Part shown: positions 5,368-10,257 of the stretch, piece by piece | How the letters are laid out: the number at the start of each line of letters is the position of its first letter | How positions within the stretch are numbered: the first letter of the stretch is position 1 | Assembly (NCBI GenBank): GCA_050741915.1 | Contig: JBOGEX010000061.1 | Coordinates: forward strand, 1-10,257 | Direction of reading: 5' to 3' | Source: JACCTH01 sp050741915 | GTDB lineage: Bacteria; Actinomycetota; Acidimicrobiia; Spongiisociales; ZC4RG35 | DNA length: 10,257 bases | Translations under genes and position numbers: made by a program | The notes under the pieces: model-generated | The model's database searches: none | Seen by the model: the letters and a program-made list of their open reading frames with translations, nothing else | Told to the model about the DNA's origin: nothing

Positions 5368-5886
5368 TCATCCGCGCGTGTAAGTGACACCATCCAGAAG
5401 GACGCGGCGAGTGCACGGATCGATCGGCTCAAGCGCAGTGAAGGTAAGAGTGTCACCTTCTACCACCCACCGATACGTCCAGACACCCTCGCAAACGTAC
5501 ATCGAGAAAGTGATCGTGTCGCCGGTCACTGAGATCGTTCCGCCCTGCGACTCTGGTCCCCAGCTCACGGCGTAATTGGTGCCCGTCAAACTCAGCGAAA
5601 CCCGATCCATCGGTGGTTCAAACCCCTCTAGCTCGGCGCGCCAAGGCCCGCGCATCTCTGGCGGAGCCGCGTCGGGAGCCAGCGTCGTCGTCGGGGCCTC
5701 GGTCGTGGGCACGACCGTCGTGCTGACCTGGCTCAGTGTCGTCGGGGTGACGGCAACCGTGGTCGCTGCAGGCTGAGCGGCGCACGCCGCAAGTGCTGTA
5801 AGCAGTGGCGCGAGAACCTTTGTTGCCCATGCAGATCGGGTCACACGTCCTCGCTGGTCTTCTGGATGGGTTTTGTCGGTGGTCAT
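5368..5886 (-). CDS. Predicted lipoprotein with Thr/Pro-rich linker and small C-terminal domain
   Basis: The product is 172 residues from ATG 5886. A GTG at 5844, with GAGG four bases upstream, would give a more standard signal peptide and is a real alternative; a GTG at 5925 is also open. The hydrophobic stretch A-P-L-L-T-A-L-A-A-C ends in a lipobox with Cys35, predicting export and lipid anchoring. A linker of about 45 residues rich in Thr, Val and Pro (T-T-V-V-P-T-T-E-A-P-T-T-T) follows, typical of cell-envelope lipoproteins. The last 90 residues (from R-G-P-W) look like a small beta-barrel, with alternating G-D-T-I-T-F and G-D-T-L-T-F strands and two Cys (V-C-E-G, D-P-C-T) that could form a disulfide. 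The domain pattern is frequent in actinobacterial exported proteins; the ligand is unknown. Confidence 0.8.
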   Translation of the reverse strand: MTTDKTHPEDQRGRVTRSAWATKVLAPLLTALAACAAQPAATTVAVTPTTLSQVSTTVVPTTEAPTTTLAPDAAPPEMRGPWRAELEGFEPPMDRVSLSLTGTNYAVSWGPESQGGTISVTGDTITFSMYVCEGVWTYRWVVEGDTLTFTALEPIDPCTRRVLLDGVTYTRG

Positions 5887-5984
5887 TAAGGACTCTCGAT
5901 CTGTCAAGATGGAAGGAGACGGCACTCATTGGGCCGTCTTCTTCCGTTCGAGTCTCGCCGCGGGCGGTCAAAGACTGGTTCTTC

Positions 5985-6627
5985 CTAGTTGTGCACGGAG
6001 GCCTGGATCGTGGAGCACTCGCCTTCCGCCGAGGGGACCGCATCCGGCCCGTCGGCGATACCGAACTGATTCCCCAGGAAAACGAGACATCCTCCGAGAA
6101 ACGAGCTGATCTGCTCTTTCAGGGTCTGGCCTGTCAACGCCGGCCCGTGACTATGAAGCGCCAGATGCACTTCGGCTCCGCGCGGATTTAACAGGCCGAC
6201 TGCTGATAATCCGATTTCGGCTTTGCCGGATCCCGAGGTATCGCCGACCTTCAGACTTCCACCGAAATTGGCTCGTCCACTGTCACCAACGACATGGCCG
6301 ACACCAAAGAGGAAGTCTGCTTGCGCCGCCTCGTTGAACAGCACGTCCTCGACGCTGCACGGAATTGAATTGCACGCCTCCGGGTTGTTCAACACGATGA
6401 ACCACATCGTGACGGCCTGTCCCGGTGGCAGGCCTTCGGTGTGGTAGGTAGCGCTGATCCCTGCGTCGGTCCGGACCAGAGTGGATGAACCCACCGGCGT
6501 TGACGAGTCCCAGGTCCAGAACGCGTTGGAAGTGGTTCTCCCCGGCCGGGGTGGCCCAGGCGACTCCGAGACCTGCGATCAAGGTCAATGCGATCGCCAG
6601 GGTCAGCGATACGGATACACGTCTCAT
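5985..6627 (-). pseudogene. Exported protein gene split by a one-base frameshift
   Basis: The reading starts at ATG 6627, with GAGGAGGG six bases upstream, and gives a signal peptide (R-R-V-S-V-S-L-T-L-A-I-A-L) with a likely cut after A-W-A. It then changes frame. The first frame is lost after N-A-G-G at about 6490; the neighbouring frame continues G-S-S-T-L-V-R-T-D-A-G-I-S to TAG 5985-5987. Removing one base from the CCC run at 6490-6492 (GGG on the coding strand) restores N-A-G-G-S-S-T and a 213-residue protein. The mature part has A-T-Y-H-T-E-G-L-P-P-G-Q-A-V-T-M-W-F-I-V-L-N-N-P-E-A-C, a pattern seen in uncharacterised exported proteins with a G-L-x-P-G-x-x-x-T-x-W and N-N-P-x-x-C core. This could be a true mutation, phase variation or a sequencing error. 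It is 19 bp downstream of the DUF4242 gene. Confidence 0.75.
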
Positions 6628-6646
6628 AGGTTTCCCTCCTCGTCGG

Positions 6647-6898
6647 TCAATGGTGTTCGCTTACCGTGTAGATCTCGTCGGCGGCTAGACCATGAGCCTC
6701 TCTGTGGACGGTGTCGGCCGCCTCAGCGGTCTCCGCCTCGACGAGGCAGAACACCTTGCCGGCCGCCTCGTCGACCCAATACCGGAGATATCTCACCCCA
6801 TACCTGGACTGGGGCGCCAGATCCCGAGCATGGGCGGCCGCCACGTCGACTGCAGCTACCCCTCCCTCGATGGTGTGTATATCCATGAATAGTGGCAA
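6647..6898 (-). CDS. DUF4242 (SCO4226-like nickel-binding) family protein
   Basis: The product is 83 residues. The TTG at 6898 is chosen because GAGGAG lies 7-8 bases upstream; ATG 6886 would be 19 bases from that site. The sequence P-L-F-M-D-I-H, Y-G-V-R-Y-L-R-Y-W-V-D-E, G-K-V-F-C-L-V-E-A and T-V-H-R-E-A-H-G-L-A-A-D-E-I matches the DUF4242 family closely over its whole length. A Streptomyces member (SCO4226) has been described as a nickel-binding ferredoxin-like-fold protein. The two His of H-R-E-A-H, H7 and the Cys of F-C-L are candidate ligands. It is probably cytoplasmic; its role in the cell is not known. It lies between the LuxR-family regulator gene and the exported protein gene, and is probably first in that small operon. 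Confidence 0.92.
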   Translation of the reverse strand: MPLFMDIHTIEGGVAAVDVAAAHARDLAPQSRYGVRYLRYWVDEAAGKVFCLVEAETAEAADTVHREAHGLAADEIYTVSEHH

Positions 6899-7103
6899 TG
6901 ACTTTCTCCTCTCTGTTTCGCCGAACCCGGCGCGTGCAGCCGAACGTAAGAGGTGAGCCGGCGCGGCACATCGGACGAATTCCCTATTTACGGCGCCCCG
7001 AGATGTCGCAGTTCATCAGCTGGTGCCGCCGGTATCGAGCATCAAGAGCTGGGGTGCCGTTATTCGGCACTTCCAGCCGTCGAGAACGCCCGGGTGTTTT
7101 CGC

Positions 7104-9755
7104 CTACGTTGGCGACAGAGGTATGTCCAGCTTGCGCGCCGTCGAGGCCGCTTCGGCTCGTGACCGAGCGTTGAGTTTGCGCAAGATCGCGGAGACATGG
7201 TGGCTGGCCGTCTTCTCCGATATGAACAGGTGGTTAGCTATCTCCGAGTTGCTCAATCCGGCCTCGATGAGGGCCAGGACCTCGAGTTGCCGTCGGGTGA
7301 GCTGAGCCGGGGCATCGCGGGTCGAAGCCCGTGGTCGGGAGGGGACGCGCCTGATTCCGGCGCTTCGCATCGTGGCCCGAACCCGGTCCCCGGCCGCGTC
7401 GGCGCCGAGTTCCGAGAAAATTCTCAGGGCCTGACGCATGGCAGGCTCGTCGCCATCAGCCAACGCCTCCGCCTGCTCATAAGGGCAGCCGATTCGCTCC
7501 CACTCGTGGGCGGCCCCTTCCCAGTCGCCTGACATGTGGAGTGCAAACGGCCCAACGATCGCACTTGGCGGATCGTCGAGCTCGCCGGCACGCCAGAGCC
7601 GGAAGGCGAGCTCGCTGGCAAGCCACGGCACACAGACTCGGTCGAGTATCTCCCGTGCCGCGGGGACGAGCCGGGCCAGTTCGTCTTCGCTCCCAGCGAG
7701 CCAAGCCGCCTCGACATATCCCGTTATCGCCTCACACTCGACGCCCAGAAACCTCAGGGCCCGCGCCGTCTCCCAGGCTTGGGCAAGCGATCTTCTCCCG
7801 TCCTGAAGGCCCCGACGAGCAAGGACGCGACCATGAACGTAAAGCGCCGTGTTTCCCCCAGGAAATCTTGTGTCTTTCATCGCCGTCTTCGCCAGCTCCT
7901 CCGCCTGTTGCCAAGAACCTGTCTCCAACCGGATACGAGCAATCCACGCCGTGGCTTCCCCGGCCCAGCGGTCGAGGTCGCGTTCACGTGCGAACGCCAG
8001 GGCTTGCTCGAGTGAGACAAGAGCTTCTCGGTAGCGCCGTATCACCATGAGGCTGGCCCCCACATTCAGGAGAGCCAGGGCCGCGTTGTGGTCATCACCC
8101 ATAGCGAGGGCAAGTCTGTGGCCCTCCGACAGCTCACGGACGCCCTTAAGGTCCTCATGGAAGATGATGTCCACTTCGCCTTTGACCTGAAGGGCCAGGC
8201 TGAGGGCACGCGGTGCGTTGAAGCTGGAAGCGAGCTCGATAGCCTTCGATGCCCAGTTGACCGCCTCCTCGGCCCGGTAATCCATTTCCAAGATGTAGGC
8301 ATGTTGGGCATGGGCAAATGCCAGGTCAGGCGACTCCCCGATCTCCTCGAGGAGCTGCGCAGCCTCCCCCGCCATGCGCTCAGCCTCGGGGTAGCGTCCG
8401 GTGAAGCTGAGAGCACGGGCCAGCTTCACGAGCGCCACCCCCTCACCGAGCCGGTTGCTGGCGCGCCGGTGCAGCTCGACCACCTGCGCCCTGACGTCCG
8501 CGACCCGAAGGGGGTCCTCGAAATTGTGTGCCTCGTCCGCCCAGGCCGACAGAAGATCCCCGAGCTCCGAGGGTCGCAGGTGTCGGGCACGTTCGGCCGC
8601 TTTTGCATACTGATTGGCAGCCTCACGGTGCGCGCCGCGAGCGGAAGCCTCCCTCGCCGCCGCCTGGGCATGTCGGATTACGCGCTCACCGTCCCCCGCC
8701 GCGTAGGCGTGATGTGAAAGCCGTGCCACCCCGATGGCGGGGCGGGTTTCCAATACATCCAGCAACCTGAGATTCAGCAGCCGTCTCGTCGATATCGAAA
8801 CCGATTCCTCCACGGCGAGCCGAGCGAGCTCGTGCCGGAAAGTGACGAGGTTGCCATCCCTGACCAGAACACCCCGCGCCGCCGACTCATCCAACGCCGA
8901 TCCGCAGTTGGGAACGAGGTCGAGTATGACATCGCTCTCAAGTCCACCTGGTGCCATTGAGACGAGTTCCAACAGATCACGCGCCTGAGGGGAGAGCCGT
9001 CCGACCCGAGCCAGCACGGCGTCGGACACGGTATCGGGAAGGGCCGCCCCCGGAGTGGCCAAGACCTCGGTTACGAAGAAGGGATTGCCGCCCGTGATCC
9101 GATGCAGCTGACCTGGTTCGAGAGCCTGTTGGCCCACCAGCCGGGCCACCCCCGCCTCGGTGAGCGCAGGTACCTGTAACCGCTCACAGCCGGTCGCCGT
9201 CGCCAGGTCTCCGAGAATCGTTCGAAACTGATGATCCGCTTCGACCTCATCGTGGCGGTACGTGACGAGGAGAAGCCCATTAGTCGATTCGACCCTTCGG
9301 CCGACGAACCGCAGTGCGTCGAGTGTCGCCCCGTCGGCCCAATGCGCATCTTCGACGACCATGACGGTCCGCGGCGATAGCTCTTCCAGAATCGTCCTCA
9401 GCACGTCGTGACGTTTGCGCTTGGGGCGAATGAGAGCCGCCAGGCGCTGCATATCGAGAAAAGGAGCCAGAGGCCGGGGAGTCGACAGTGGATCGCAAGC
9501 ACCCCAGAGCACACGCACATTCCTGTCGAGATGATCGATGAAGACTCGCACCAGGGAGGTCTTCCCGGATCCCGCCTCACCGCCGACGAGCACGAGTCGT
9601 CCATGACCTTTCCGCGTCTCCTCGAAGAGGTCGCTCAGTTGGCCGAGCAGCTCCTCCCGCTCCACGAGCTCCACGCGATCACCGTACGCAGTGCGAGTGG
9701 TGGTGGCAACCAACTTTGTCTGAAGGTCATGGGTGGGCGGCGGGGTACCTACCAC
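7104..9755 (-). CDS. Large LuxR-family (LAL-type) transcriptional regulator with AAA ATPase and C-terminal HTH
   Basis: The open frame is 883 codons from GTG 9755. Family members usually begin near E-L-x-E-R-E, so GTG 9674 (residue 28 here) is a good alternative; neither start has a clear ribosome binding site. Walker A is G-E-A-G-S-G-K-T (59-66) and Walker B is V-M-V-V-E-D-A-H-W (131-139). An R-I-T-G-G-N-P-F-F-V-T-E motif follows at about 219-230, as in LAL/AAA_16 ATPases. Residues about 330-790 are Ala/Arg/Leu-rich helical repeats of TPR type. The C-terminus (about 819-875) is a LuxR HTH: L-T-R-R-Q-L-E-V-L-A-L-I-E-A-G-L-S-N-S-E-I-A, then S-E-K-T-A-S-H-H-V-S-A-I-L-R-K-L. It is probably an ATP-dependent activator responding to an unknown ligand. 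The downstream DUF4242 gene is 205 bp away and could be a target; this is inference. Confidence 0.95.
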   Translation of the reverse strand: MVGTPPPTHDLQTKLVATTTRTAYGDRVELVEREELLGQLSDLFEETRKGHGRLVLVGGEAGSGKTSLVRVFIDHLDRNVRVLWGACDPLSTPRPLAPFLDMQRLAALIRPKRKRHDVLRTILEELSPRTVMVVEDAHWADGATLDALRFVGRRVESTNGLLLVTYRHDEVEADHQFRTILGDLATATGCERLQVPALTEAGVARLVGQQALEPGQLHRITGGNPFFVTEVLATPGAALPDTVSDAVLARVGRLSPQARDLLELVSMAPGGLESDVILDLVPNCGSALDESAARGVLVRDGNLVTFRHELARLAVEESVSISTRRLLNLRLLDVLETRPAIGVARLSHHAYAAGDGERVIRHAQAAAREASARGAHREAANQYAKAAERARHLRPSELGDLLSAWADEAHNFEDPLRVADVRAQVVELHRRASNRLGEGVALVKLARALSFTGRYPEAERMAGEAAQLLEEIGESPDLAFAHAQHAYILEMDYRAEEAVNWASKAIELASSFNAPRALSLALQVKGEVDIIFHEDLKGVRELSEGHRLALAMGDDHNAALALLNVGASLMVIRRYREALVSLEQALAFARERDLDRWAGEATAWIARIRLETGSWQQAEELAKTAMKDTRFPGGNTALYVHGRVLARRGLQDGRRSLAQAWETARALRFLGVECEAITGYVEAAWLAGSEDELARLVPAAREILDRVCVPWLASELAFRLWRAGELDDPPSAIVGPFALHMSGDWEGAAHEWERIGCPYEQAEALADGDEPAMRQALRIFSELGADAAGDRVRATMRSAGIRRVPSRPRASTRDAPAQLTRRQLEVLALIEAGLSNSEIANHLFISEKTASHHVSAILRKLNARSRAEAASTARKLDIPLSPT

Positions 9756-10058
9756 CGGCGAATCGTCGTTCGCTTATCGCGTTTGCCTCCGGTCAATCAT
9801 CATCGTCATCCAGTCTGCTCAGGCAATCCTCGGCCAGGTATAAATCGGCTCGTCAGACGAAGCCGCCAAGTAGTTCCCGGAAGTATAAATTGTCAACCAA
9901 GAGAGCTTCCTGGTGCGGCCAAAGTTGTCGTCCTTGATCTGTTCTTAGAGGTGGCCCCGACGGGCACCAAGACCAACGCGAGCACGGCACCGGTGCATCG
10001 ACTACGACTGAGTCACCCGGTCGGACCCAAGTTGTCGTTTGAGCCAGACGAAAGCCTC

Positions 10059-10121
10059 GCAGCGCATAACGCCCGGCGCCAAACGCGGAAATCGACCTGA
10101 CCACCCACTCAGTATCCGGCA
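10059..10121. repeat. Dispersed intergenic repeat, copy 2
   Basis: GCAGCGCATAACG (10059-10071), then GGAAATCGACCTGACCACCCA and CCGGC, matches 3842-3903 in the same order and orientation. After the perfect 13-base start the two copies agree at about 21 of the next 30 positions, then need small gaps. Diverged copies in two separate noncoding gaps suggest a dispersed repeat family rather than a coding remnant. Confidence 0.5.
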
Positions 10122-10185
10122 TTCGGCGCTACCCCGCCGCCTTCCCCGACCGGATCGAGTCACCACCTTCGCGTCGGAGGGCGTC

Positions 10186-10252
10186 ACATGACGTACACAG
10201 TTGCAACCTAACCGGTTGCGGTAAACCCGTATACTCCGCATCAGTTTGATGC
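10186..10252. promoter_or_regulatory. Cluster of short inverted repeats and a possible promoter at the window edge
   Basis: Three inverted repeats lie close together: CGTCA-CA-TGACG (about 10182-10193), GCAACC (10203-10208) with GGTTGC (10214-10219), and GCATCA (10238-10243) with TGATGC (10247-10252). TATACT at 10230-10235 resembles a -10 box on the plus strand, but a -35 box at normal spacing is not clear. On the minus strand TTGCAT and TATACG are about 15 bases apart. This is probably operator or promoter DNA for a gene beyond the window. Confidence 0.35.
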
Positions 10253-10257
10253 AACTA

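Larger units (their letters stand above)
9756..10257. other. Intergenic region upstream of the LuxR-type regulator gene
   Basis: This 500-bp stretch has no frame with a recognisable product or good ribosome binding site. Two short AT-rich segments with TATAAAT (about 9840 and 9886) stand out from the GC-rich surroundings, and a 10-base repeat AAGTTGTCGT occurs at 9922-9931 and 10029-10038. The right part carries the second copy of the intergenic repeat and the inverted repeats listed separately. The promoter of the regulator gene should lie in the left part, but no convincing -35/-10 pair can be assigned. Confidence 0.55.

Noticed and set aside
9408..10100. Plus-strand open frame of 230 codons running from inside the regulator gene into the intergenic region.
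   Set aside because: Its first half is antisense to the Walker-motif region of the regulator, and the translated sequence has no family pattern.
9853..10122. Minus-strand frame of 89 codons upstream of the regulator gene, overlapping another of 79 codons.
   Set aside because: There is no ribosome binding site and no recognisable domain. The part overlapping the dispersed repeat has a distantly similar translation in copy 1, but a shared noncoding repeat explains this as well.
1..10257. CRISPR array, rRNA or classical insertion sequence.
   Set aside because: No regularly spaced repeats, no rRNA-like sequence and no transposase-type gene with terminal inverted repeats were seen.

Overview
The window is GC-rich DNA with strong GGAGG-type ribosome binding sites, GTG and TTG starts, and actinobacterial protein families: a giant LuxR-type ATPase regulator, a DUF4242 protein, and an HNH (13E12-type) remnant. 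It fits an actinobacterial chromosome, possibly an Acidimicrobiia-like lineage; the lineage is inference.

The left part (about 260-5158) looks like a small integrated element of about 4.9 kb. It lies between two copies of a 16-bp sequence (258-273 and 5149-5164) and carries a tyrosine recombinase gene (3968-4891, minus) reading away from the right end. The inner flank of each copy supplies one half of an inverted repeat. Joining the two ends in a circle would give 11-bp perfect arms around an 8-bp spacer, as expected of a tyrosine recombinase attP core. Left of it lies the 3' end of a probable aminoglycoside-phosphotransferase-like kinase (2-136). Cargo, left to right: a short MalT/LuxR-like P-loop protein (274-687, minus) ending inside the att arm; a DinB-like protein (924-1394, plus); a secreted M1-family metallopeptidase lipoprotein with an altered GxMEN motif (1645-2982, plus); and a translationally coupled pair, a three-helix membrane protein followed by a 62-residue hydrophilic protein (3713-3070, minus).

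Right of the element is a 41-codon C-terminal remnant of an HNH endonuclease (5239-5364), then a minus-strand group. Transcribed right to left these are: an 883-codon LuxR-family ATPase regulator (9755-7104), a DUF4242 small protein (6898-6647), an exported protein split by a one-base frameshift in a GGG run (6627-5985), and a Thr/Pro-rich lipoprotein (5886-5368). The DUF4242 and exported-protein genes are 19 bp apart and probably cotranscribed. The regulator sits just upstream and may control them.

The last 500 bp (9756-10257) hold no convincing gene. They contain a diverged copy of a roughly 60-bp intergenic repeat also found inside the element (3842-3903), and a cluster of short inverted repeats at the window edge that may be operator or promoter DNA for a gene beyond the window.
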